Of a stretch of DNA of 64,000 bases, positions 41,401-53,400 are shown piece by piece (position 1 is the stretch's first letter; each line of letters begins with the position of its first letter). The DNA lies in assembly GCA_002633005.1 (NCBI GenBank), contig NMRA01000295.1, forward strand, positions 1 through 64,000, read 5' to 3'. The translations under genes were made by a program, and so were the position numbers. The stretch is from Phoronis australis. Its lineage: Eukaryota; Phoronida; Phoronidae. Below the pieces are notes generated by a model. That model worked only from the letters and a program-made list of their open reading frames with translations, searched no databases and was not told where the DNA came from.

Positions 41401-44400
41401 TCCCGTGTTTGTGAGTCAGTGGACGGTGTTTGCAGGTCCGTGAGTCGTGTTCATGTGTCCGTGCCTGTGTTTATGAGTCCGTTGACCGTGTAGTTTAGGT
41501 ACCTTGATATATCTCTTACACCAGTTTGTTGTGCAACATTTCATTTCATTAAATGATAAATTACAACCCATTGTATTTCTCCCATTTTACTTTCCTCCAT
41601 CGAATGTCTCAACCATTTTCTCATCCAATCAGTGTACTACATTTAATAGGTTGTCTGGTAGGTATCATACCTTCACCACTTCCAGGCTCATGTTACTTTG
41701 TATAGGTGAAATGCGATATCGTTACAGGCAGTGGCAAGTGGCACTGCAATTCTATGTGCATCTTCACAAATGTGGCAAATAAATTCCCAACAAGGAAGTA
41801 AATGATATTATAGTCTTGTGGCCCACGCATTACACCATTTGCTGCTTCCAGTCACATGACACAATGCATATAAATCAGAAGTAGGATAATTTGTAGTTCT
41901 AAAACCATGGAGACTTCAGTGGAATGTAAGTGGTCCCTATCACTTCCATCACTTAGTAGCAAGTGATGTCACAGAGCTTGAGTTGCGTGATCCACGTGAT
42001 CCACCTTCACTAATTCAAACCTCGTGCAGCCAATAAGTCGAGCATTTGAAGTCTCAGTTTGTGGAGCTTATTGGACAGATGAAAGTAACACAACTCTGTA
42101 TTGACAGGTTTTTGAACTGCTTGTTCCTTGTAAATTGTTACCCGTGTTTAGCCCGTCGTCGTATTGTTTCGACTACGTTGTAGTTTTATCGTTTGGTGAC
42201 TAACCATGCAGTTTCCACAAACAATAACTACGCCACTTCTTGGGCGTATCCTTAATACACACAGCATGTAAAATACATTTTCAAGTCTTATTTTGTGTCA
42301 AAAAATTTTTCATTTGCTGTGGATGATGTTAATGAAATTTGGACTTTCCGTGCTCTCAATAAGGATGGTATTGCGAGCTCACAAGACATAATTATTGTTG
42401 ATTGAGAGTGGACATTTCAAAAGTTCAGAGCACATGATTGTTATCGTATGCGTAAGCACTAAGATTGTAGGGATCAATGGTGTAGGATTCACTGCTTATA
42501 ATGATTCAGTCTTTTAAGTAATCTCATACTTTATTTAGTGGCCTCCAATATATCAATGGTGTAGGATTCACTGCTTATAATGATTCAGTCTTTTAAGTAA
42601 TCTCATACTTTATTTAGTGACCTCCTATATATCAATGGTGTAGGATTCACTGCTTATAATGATTCAGTCTTTTAAGTAATCTCATACTTTATTTAGTGAC
42701 CTCCAATATATCAAACATATGCTTTGTCAACTAGTTAAACTACAGGTTATAAAGATATGCTTTGTCAACTAGTTAAACTACAGGTTATAAAGATATGCTT
42801 TGTCAACTAGTTAAACTACAGTTTATAAAGATATGCTTTGTCAACTAGTTAAACTACAGTTTATAAAGATATGCTTTGTCAACTAGTTAAACTACAGTTT
42901 ATAAAGATATGTTTTATATTTATGTGCCATTATTATTATTACATTAACACTTTTTTAAGTCGGAATTTTAATTTTATGAAAGGCACATTCATACCAAAAT
43001 AACCCCTCAGTCAATTTTAATGAAACCTCTTTTAAATGAACACTTCACCAGTTATATCAGAAACAGTGTTAGCCGGTAATTTTCAATTAGTCTTTTAGTT
43101 TGGTTTCTATTGTAAAAGATACCAGGGCCCAGTTGCATAAAAGTTGTATTCCGTATAGCTACATTGACATCGCATTGTCACGCGTAATGTTGTTATTGTT
43201 GAACAATGCACCTGACATCACGCAACAATCAAACTTATCCACAGATAACTTTTGAAGCTTTATGCAACTCACCCCTGTGGTATTCATTACGCAGACACTA
43301 AACCTTTTAAAAAATTGAAAATCCTAACGTTTTTGAGATTGATGAATAAATATTTTTATCAAAAGGTACAGTAGGTCTCAGAAGTGCACTGCGTTCCTTC
43401 CAATGATGTCATCATGCATTGTGATTAGTATGAGCACCACCTAAAGTTCTTATTTGGCACTAAACAGGGCCACTTAAGTGCCAAGTATAAAGTAAAAAAA
43501 TGGCATGGTTATTTAACGTGTTCTATTCTCTGCCTTAAAATTATTTTATTAAAAGCTTCAATTTTATTGGTTTAATGAAATCATAATTTGAGTTGATTCA
43601 TCACATGAAAAGAATTTTTGTTAAAAAGGTGCAGACAAAAATAACTTATCAAAAATACTCCAATTTAGGCTACTATGCAGTATGGAATTGCCCACAAGGG
43701 TTGAAAGCATTCGGTTGAAAGCATTCGGTTGAAAGCATTCGTTCGAAATATGATACTGCAAACAGAAAAATGGGGTCAGTTGCTACTTATGATAAAAACT
43801 CTCCAGTTTGGAATAGTGAAAACTTTATTACTAGTTACAAAACGCAGTGTCTGATATTTGAGAAGATATGATGAATGCCAAAATTGCCCATGGTGCAATC
43901 TTTATGATCAAGAAATGTCTCCTTCGGTTGAAATTTTGGTGTCACAATCGTTAGAGATTGTTGCAAGCTAAAGATTTTTTGTCTATCCACACCTAACATA
44001 AATGATAGTTTATTACAAAGTACGGTACTTCCTTGCCCTGAATTCAGGGGTTCTGACAACCCAGTTTGTCCATGCTATTGACGTGATATATTAAGAAGGA
44101 AGATTTGGATTTTGTTTGTAGTTTGTATGGAAGTGTAGATAGTTTGATGACCTTTAGATCATTGTCGAGGTCACAGCGAGAAAACCAATTCTTTACTTAT
44201 AGTAATGTTTTTGGCACGATATCTGGTGTCTAATGTTTTCTGCGCCTGGAGAGATGAACAGAATAACCTAAAATGTTCTTGGAACGAATGTGACGCATCA
44301 TAAATGTAATTGTCTGTTCAAAGAACTTTTTAAAAATTGAGTCCAACCACAATTTTTATTACCTTCAAAATCATTACCACTTAAATGTTGTAGCCTTGCA

Positions 44401-47400
44401 ATATTCATGCACTTTGCAGTGACGTGGGACAATTTAGTCTCTCTGTGACAAATGCTTGTTTTCACTAGTTTATTAGAGTGGAAAACGTGGGTTTTTGTAA
44501 TGGAGATGTGTGTTGAAGTAAATGTGCGTAAAATGGGGGAGACATTGGTTTATCCATTCGTCTTTGTCTATCATTAGAATACGTGCCAAAGACATAAATT
44601 CTTTCCTTGGTAGTGAAAAGTAAGTTGGGATTTTTGTTACCATCAAGCTGTTTTAAGCCGACCGTTTCGCATTAAGTCTGCAATGGGTGATAAAACATGT
44701 TCAATACTGCAGGCTTTAGGGGTGTTTTAACACAATTCTGTGACGCTTGACTACTTTTCAAATTATCTGCGACTTTTGAATGCTATCCGATTATTTTGAT
44801 GTCATTTTCAGACTTTTGTAGATTAGATTGGCACCTGTGCAGTATAGAAGGTGATTAGGAGTAACATTGTTTCTGTTGGGAAATGAAAATGTCCAATTAC
44901 ATATGGTACTCATGGTTTATTTTAATGGATTTCATTGAGTGTATTGATTGTAACTGTCCAGGCTAATGCCCTCTGAGGAATTTTCGTAATTTTTGTTTTC
45001 TGTTCAGTAACCAGTTATCATGCATTTGGTACTTCACAACACCAATGTCTGAGACTTGCAGATCCCAAAATGCACACAATTCACAACGGGTAAAATCTCA
45101 TTGAAGTACACTGAGTGCGCTAGACGTGAAATTTTCTCGTGCTTTCCTTATACAGATATGTAGTATCAAATTCAGGCAATTGTCAACCTTTGCAGATTTT
45201 TTGCTCTAAGAATCCAGCATTCATGTTGTAAAACTCTGCCTGTGTTTCATTGTTGCTTATAACTTGTTCATTTCACTTATTGTCTGATGATGAGACATGC
45301 AGTCTCGAAATATATAGCAAATGTTTTAATTTGTTTGTTTATGTCTCTTGGTGTTCTGCTACATAGCTGCACACCTGAAGAAAGGAGATTGTTTGGACAT
45401 TACCAGCAACTGTATTAAGCTTTCAAACAAAAAGTTTAGTCATGTTTTCAATGAAGTTTGTATTCATTAAGGGTTGCCACTGAACTGTACCAAATGGTCA
45501 CATCATGAATGTACGATTCTATGCTGAAAAGCATTGCCTGTTGTCTTTGTGGCAGCGTTTTCAGATAGTTAAAAAAAAAACGCTCATTGATTCCATCAAG
45601 AATGTCATTTAGCGACAGTGTATTTGCCTTGGACATCTTGTTTGTTTGTTGGGTGTCATGCAAAATTTTTAATTTGGGTGGAGCTGGCAATAACAAAAAC
45701 AAAAGACATTGAAAATGATCAATTTATTCTATTTGTGGACGTATCAGAAGTTTTCTTTAGTCATTCATTGGTTACAATTATTTCATTTTTAATTCTTTCA
45801 TCTTGTAGCTTCTAAATTTACAGTTTCTTTGCTTGTAGTGCGTTCTGAAGGAAACTTACATTTTGACCGAGAAAATGTGGAGCTGAGGCAATCTGCGATA
45901 AACGCCACCTACAAGAGACTCTCCAAACTAGTTCTTGTAAGCCTTTTACCATCAAGTTCATAAACTATGCTGTTTACAATGTAGAGTAACAGATCATTTC
46001 CTTTGTATTCTAGCATGATTACATTTAGTAGGTTGCTAGTTTGCCCTTTTTGAACATGTGACTAATGTGTGTGCTTTTGAACAAGTGACTGTGCTTTTGA
46101 GCAAGTGACTAATGAGTGTGCTTTTGAACAAGTGACTGATGTGTGTGCTTTTGAACAAGTGGTTAATGTGTGTGCTTTTGAACAAGTGACTAATGTGTGT
46201 GCTTTTGAACAAGTGACTAATGTCTTTGTGCTTTTAGACAAGTGGCTAATGTGTGTGCTTTTGAACCAGTGACTTTGTATGTGCTTTTGAAGAGCACCTG
46301 TTGATGATGGGCAAAAGGAGGATTTTGTATCATTCCTTAAAGCTCCTTGAGGTCTGTATGTGGGTCAGTGCCATCATCGCTTCTCTATTCAGATTGCTCC
46401 TAGAGTAACCACAGTGATAATTCCGTGATGTGCCTATAAACTGAACTCTTTGCAAGAAACGACTTTTTGATTTAGATCACTTACTGCTATATAGTTGGTC
46501 TCAACTTGTTCCTAACTTGTAGCGCCTGGTCTCAATCAATAGTGAATTGTCAGTGCTTTCTAATCCTTACAATCACCTCTAATTTGACTATAATGAACAA
46601 TTTCAGATCAGTTTCATAATGGAATGTGGTCCAGATCAAAATTTGTTTTGTGGTGGGAGCCAATTTAAAGTCTGTTGTACTGTCTAATGTACAGCTGCTT
46701 GAAATGAGTATATCATATTTTTGTTTTAGGCACGCAAGCGCCACCTAACAGATGCCATGCAACTGTTCCAGTTTTACCGAGAATGTGACGAATTTGAGTC
46801 ATGGATGGCAGACAAGGTTTGTATTGTAGTGTTACTGAGAGTACTCTAAACTTGCCTGGTTCAGTAGTACCCCTAATTATCAGTTTGTATTGGTAACATG
46901 AATAGTATCCTTCATAAGCAAGTTGTAGCTTATTTTTTGATACATTTTGGTACCACTGCCTCTTTTCCTCCTTCCCTCACTCTTTCCCTCCCTCCCTCAC
47001 TCTTTCCCTCCTGCCCTCACTTCCACTCTCCCTCTTCCCCTCCCTCCATCCCTCCCAATCCCCCTCTCTCCCAGTGTCCCTCCCAATTTCGCTCTGTCCT
47101 TTCAGGCCTGCTTGCCTCACTCATTCCCTCCCACCCCTGCCTCTCTTCCACCCATGGCTCCCTCCCACCTCTGCCTCCCGCCATCCTGACCCACCCCTTA
47201 AGATCTATGGCAAAAGAGGATAATTTGACGTTAGTCATTCTTGTAAGTCAACCTAATCAAGAATACAACATTGTCTCTTTTTACTTAGGTGAGAAAGCTT
47301 TTGATAGTTATGTCAAATGACTGCAGGTGATTATTGAGGACAAATTGGTGCAAGAGGTTGTTTTCTTTGATAGTTACAAGGCTTGGAATTTTCCGCGGAA

Positions 47401-50400
47401 ACGCGGATTTCCGTTTTTTTCTTTTAGCCCCTCCGCGTATTTTCGTTATACTTCCGCAGAAAAAAATCGGATTTGCCATGAAACTATCGCGGCACATTGG
47501 TTTCTCACCGTGGCGTTGCCGCCGGCTCGAAAAGCGGAAACTGCTCTTTATGTTTTGGAGGAACGAAAATTGTAATTGTGGATCACAGGCGCTTGAATTT
47601 CTCGATGACTTGTAACCATATACAAGAAACATGCTTTCTTAGTAGTGAGTGACGTCAGAGGCAATCGAGGAAGAGATAAATTCAAGCACTTGTGCCTGGG
47701 ATACCATGGTTCATCAATGGCGTCTGCATTTGGTGTAAAATCGTGGGGACAAATTAGTGCGATTCTGCTGTCAAAAATGCATGGAGCGTGGAGTAGACAG
47801 AATATTTCGTGGAAAAGTGGATAAAAGAAACGGTCAATGTCTTCAAGAACTACATAAGTCAAGGTCTGTGCTCTGTAAACTTTGAGAGAGGAACAATTAC
47901 GGAGTGCGTGGGCGAGTCGCCTCGGACTAAGTTGGAGTCGGAGGATCGACTGAAAATGATGAAACACCAGAAATAACAACGCTCCCTGAAAGGAAATTCA
48001 ACCGTAACCGGTTATTCGTTCATGTTGGAATCGTAGGATGTGAGTGATGTATGAAATTCTTTTGTTTGATCCCAAATGCATGCTCGTTGCCGTTGGCTGC
48101 GAAGCCCTAACTAAGGCCTGACCACTTTGAGTGCAATTTTCTACGTGCCGCCGAAACGGGATATAAAGTGCTATTTTCGTTACTGCAAATGCGTTTTAAA
48201 TTGCCTTTTATGTATTTCAATTTATCTTGACAATTTTTGTGTTCTATTTTGTGACGCGAGTTTTACAATTTTAGAGAAGTGATCACTAGACAGATTCTGA
48301 ATGATATGATTGGTCTAAGCCATTGTTTACAAATTCTGCCTGACTATTTTCAGTGTCCTGATAGAACTTTATTTCTTATGTCACATACTTTCTTCTACAC
48401 CAGCGTGACTTATGAACAGTCAACTCCTGTAATTACTGTTGAAACTTAAAAGTTTGGCCAACTTAGGATTGTGATTGATACATTCTCCATGCTAACAGTT
48501 GGGGGTATGAGCCACAGGTTTTCGTCTTGACTTTTTCCATTTGCATTGGAATTAAAATTTTTGTTGGAATTAAATGTGTATGTATATCAGGCTTTCTAGG
48601 TAATCTATGCATCAATTTTCAATTTTTTTGTAATTTTGTATAGTAATCATAAGAATTGAATATAATGCAAAGTAGTGCAGCAAATCAAGAATAGGCTCCT
48701 GCCACTCAGACTGCAAATTTTTCATCATTATCGCTATTTTAATTTTAGAAAATATTTTTGTTGCATTTAATTGCCTTCATTGTTGTTGATGAAATAGATA
48801 TCAGGTACTGCTTAAGATGAGTACGTTTCACAACACAGTAACTTTCGATCTGTTGAGGTATGGTTTAGATTGAAATGTGTATTTAGGGCCGTAAAAATTT
48901 CCTCTTTTTTTGTCATGGGTCATTCCAAGCTCTGTAGTTATGTCAAATGAGTGCAGGTGATTATTGAGGAAAAAAGTGTGTAGGATGTTGTGTTTCTGAG
49001 TATTAGCCATGTCACTGTGTGTAGCAGTCTTCTCATTATGTGTATTATTCATATCATTACATGTATCATTCTTCATAAATAATGAGTTGCATGCTATGAA
49101 TGATGTCTGCTAAGTTGATACCTTGCTTTCACTTGATTGTCGTAATTCTTGGCAAGTAGTCACAAAAGAGTTTGATACAACATATTCTATCATGAATGTA
49201 CCCATTGTTGATACAACATATTCTATCATGAATGTACCTATTGTTGATACAACATATTCTATCATGAATGTACCCATTGTTGATACAACATATTCTATCA
49301 TGAATGTACCCATTGTTGATACAACATATTCTATCATGAATGTACCCATTGTTTTTTTGTAGAATTGATCATTGGTATTATTACTTTATTAATGTACTCA
49401 TTGCATGTTTTTGATCGGTGCTACAAAAGTATTAAAACATATCTTTTGTTTGAAAATTTTATTAAAAAATGTGAGGCACACATTTTCTTTCTAATTTCAT
49501 TTTCAGAGTGAAAAACAGTGTAGATCGGTAGCAGCCCTACGTTAACACAGTGTAGATTGGTTGCAGCGCTACGTTAATACGCTTCGGAATGTCCGCTATG
49601 TCCATGATATCTTTGTAGATTATTCGCTTTTGTCCCTTCAAACCGTGCTTGAATCCAATTTGATATTAAAGTTCAGGTATGAATTGCCTGTCTGTGAAAA
49701 GTTGCCATTTCTCGATGTCCTTGTACATTAGTCTGACGGTGGGTTTCGTACTTCAGTTTATCATAAACCTACAGACATTGGTGCCTGTTTACATGCTAAA
49801 AGTTATTGCCCTGAATGCTACAATCTGGCGGTTTGACTAGTTACCTCAAGAGGGCGCACCAGGTATCTGTTTGGCAAACATTCAACGTTGAAGTTCAACG
49901 CATCAAACAAGTTCTAGTTAAAAATGGTTCTTCTAATTCTTTTGTGGATAACCACATTAGGTCTTTCATATCTAGCATTGACTCCCATGCAGATACTGAA
50001 TTAGTTCTAATTCCACTGGGGACCTGTATTATGTATTATAAGTTCTGTATGTCTAATAATTATCTGAGTGACGAGCATGTGCTTATTAAGAAGATTGTAA
50101 GGGACAACGTTTTGGTGGTCAAACGTGGTGATAGATTGAATGTAGTTATTTATTATCAGAATATAAAGTCACATCACCTTGTCATGAAAAACAATCCCAG
50201 TCGTGAAAGACTACGACCAATAGCCAAATGTAATGTTGTTTAGCAAGTGTCATATGGACGAATGTCTTCGTCCTCATTCTCGTCAACAGCGTTACATTGG
50301 ACACATGATGTGTTCTCTCTCGCAACGGTCGTCCATGCACTTGTAGGGGGAGGTCTATTCAAGATCATTTTGTTCACCAACATGGCTGAAAAATAACTAG

Positions 50401-53400
50401 GCAAGAAATGGTAGACAATATCATCATTCGTTATGTTAAAAATGACACATTTCTGCTAAAGATTTTGGAATCGCTATTGATCAGTCATGAAAAACCTGTG
50501 TTGAATGAGCAGCTCACAGGTGTGTACTGCACGCTGGCTCTGTTTCGAAAGGCTTGTGGGCGTCCTACCGTGCATTGCATTTAAACTCTCTGCTTGCATT
50601 CCCCTCTTCCTGCTGTCACGTGTATTTCACTATTTATTTCGCTCTACATGTTTATCCCACTTATTGCCTGATGATGAGACATGCAGTCTCGAAATATAGC
50701 TAGTGTTAAATTAATTTGTTTGCTTGTTATGTCTCTTGGTGTTTTGCTATATAGCTACACACCTGAAGAAAGGAGATTGTTTTGACACTACGAGTGAATC
50801 AGTATCAAGCTTTCAAACAAAAAGTTTTGTCATGTCAAGATTTCTATCCTCGAATTTTCCAAGTCCAACATTTGTTACTGTGTAATTCCAGGAGATCGTT
50901 CTAAAGAGTAAAGAAAGTCTGTCAGAACATGTTGACTCACTACGCCGGAAATTTGAGGTAATCAGTTTCAGTTGTTCTTTTTGTTTGAGTTACATTCACT
51001 GTCACGTAGCATGATGAGCTACATGTTTGAGGATGTAATTATGAGTACTTCATCAGGTACTCATTAGTTTTCCTTTCCATGAATGTGAGTAATATTATCT
51101 ACAGACAAGATGACAGGTAGCTTGCTTTAATTTGTTGATTGCTTCATAGTAAGAGCTGATGGTCCAAAAGTATTTAATAAAATGGCTGTTCTGGTGTTTT
51201 ACAGATTTGAATTTTACCGTAATCGTTCGGGTTAACGCCCTGGGCGGTTAAATTGGCGAATCCAAAAAATCGGGGGAGGGCGGTTAACCGAGCAGTGGGC
51301 GGTTAAATCGAAAATCCACCTAAAGTAGGGGATGGGCGGTTAACCGAACATGGGCGCTTATTACGTCAGACAACCGCCCTGGGCGGTTAATCTTACCTGG
51401 CGATCTAAATCCCGACACGACAATCATACTCGGAACGCGTAGCCCTTTTCAAAGAGCTTTATCGTCACGTCGCCAAATGACTGAAAACATCATAACAGCG
51501 GATGATCCCAACAAAGGTTCTCTTGCCCTCAGATTAGTCATTCACTATTAAATTTACAAAATTGCTGAGTAATAGCCCCGTGCCATCCTGCGGTGCGCAG
51601 ACGACCAGTGACCTCGCAGCCTCCACTAGAATAAAATTGTTTCAAGATGTGACCCTGCTTAAGTGCGCGCGTGCAAGCTTCACGTGTTGCAGAGGTCAGA
51701 CATCAAATTTATGGTTACAGTCTCGTACTATATGTAGCTGTCAAGTTCCGACTCAGAGAGCAGTTTTAAAATTGGTTGTAATAAAAGTTTGAAAAACTTA
51801 ACTCTGTTGTTTTTTTGTGTTTGGGATGTTATAGTCGACACTCCGTGACTCAATGACATTTTCGGCGTATGGTTCTGCGGCTAGCTGTCTTATCTCGACA
51901 GCCGGCATTGCTCTCTTGCCGTTGCGCCAAACATGCTATGCAAAGAAGTAAGACAAGGATCGGGGGTGGTCGAGCCAGTCGTCGATCAAGAATAAATTTT
52001 CAAGCAACTGCATAAATATGTTACAAAATGTCAGAAAACAGCAATGTTTCAATTCATTATTCTAAACGATCACCTTGCCAAACTTCGTGGTGGAAAAACA
52101 TTTATTTTTCATGCAAGATGTCCAGATTATCCTATTTATATCACTTGTAATATCGCACTGCGGCACTGTTCGGTCCCGCTGTTATCGCCCAATGTCTCAG
52201 TCGGCTGACAATCGTGACTTGGAAATGCCGTCAAGTAATATAACGGCCTCTTTCAATATGCATCTCGTTTTTTATGGCCAAAGATAGTGGCGATATTCAG
52301 CACGCATGTAGGGCCTACGTGTGAGTCACCTGTCAATCACATGTTGGTGTCAAGGTAACATGCACTCCAAAGTGTGGGAACTTGCGCACGTGCACCACTA
52401 TAAATCAGTCACACATAGCGACAGTCCGAAAAAACAAAAACGGGCGTGACTATGTGCTTTTAAGCTCTTGTTACGAAAGACCCAGTTCTTTACGATATTC
52501 CTCCCTTGCCAATGTTCCCGAAAACTGCGATGTCAAGTCTATTGCCATATTTCCCGGCTCGATGCTCCCTAAGCCCATCCCTGTAACTAGCTGTGTCAGT
52601 GAATCTCCTACCCACTATCGTCAAGCAGTCTACGTCATAGATATTTCAGACTCGAATGGTAAGAATTTTTGTTCAGGCTGAAAATAGCCAATGTATGAAC
52701 AAAATTATTCTGGATGGCTAAAAAGGGGATGTGGAAATGATAATTCACACAGTCACGCTTTCGTGCAGGCTGACGCAAGAATAGTAAACAGCCAGCGACA
52801 TTAGCTAAATCTGCTAGCCAGTTTGACTGAGATGCAATAAGCGAAAAACAAAATTTGACTAGCCGTTTTTTTATTACTTCAAGATCATACACAAACATAC
52901 ATTATTGCCTACATTTGAATTCAGAAATCGACAGGCAGCAACGAAATCGGTAACCCAGTAAGGCACTTGTACTGTCCCTTCGGTCGCCCCACAACCTCTA
53001 TAACCCGGCAGTTATATTCATCAAAATATTGAGAATTTGACATCTTTCCGTGAGTTGTGAGATTTGTTCAAAATACGAGAGCTTCCCACCTTAATAGAAT
53101 TTGGAGGGTTGGCAAAACCATTGTCACATTTCTCTGGCCTGATTTTTTCGAATATATGCTTTATCTAGTGTACTCCAGACGCTGAAAGCGGAGGTTTTGA
53201 CGCCGGCGGCGTTCTTAAACTTTGCAAACAAGGGAAGAAAATAAAGTGACAAAAAGGTTCAAGTATTATATTTTAAAGTGAATTCATGACCCAAGACAAC
53301 TCGTTACCTGTATTGTAATTCAGATTGCAAAACCCCCGTCTCGGAGTCCCGGCTTCGTTGCACTCATTGTGATGGTCGATCTTTTTCTAAAAGTTGGGGA

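Noticed and set aside
46898-47320. 140-codon Ser/Pro/Leu-rich frame and its mirror frames
   Set aside because: Produced by the CT-rich low-complexity tract; no domain, and several frames are open at once.
47285-47979. Overlapping long frames on both strands
   Set aside because: Mutually overlapping frames in GC-richer repeat-like text, none with a recognisable domain.
49110-49362. Periodic open frames on both strands
   Set aside because: 36-bp period is a multiple of three, so stops are avoided or repeated as a block; not coding.
52382-52681. 99-codon frame inside family B copy 2, considered as a transposase remnant
   Set aside because: No DDE/DDD-type motif or helix-turn-helix recognised, and the equivalent region is absent from copy 1.
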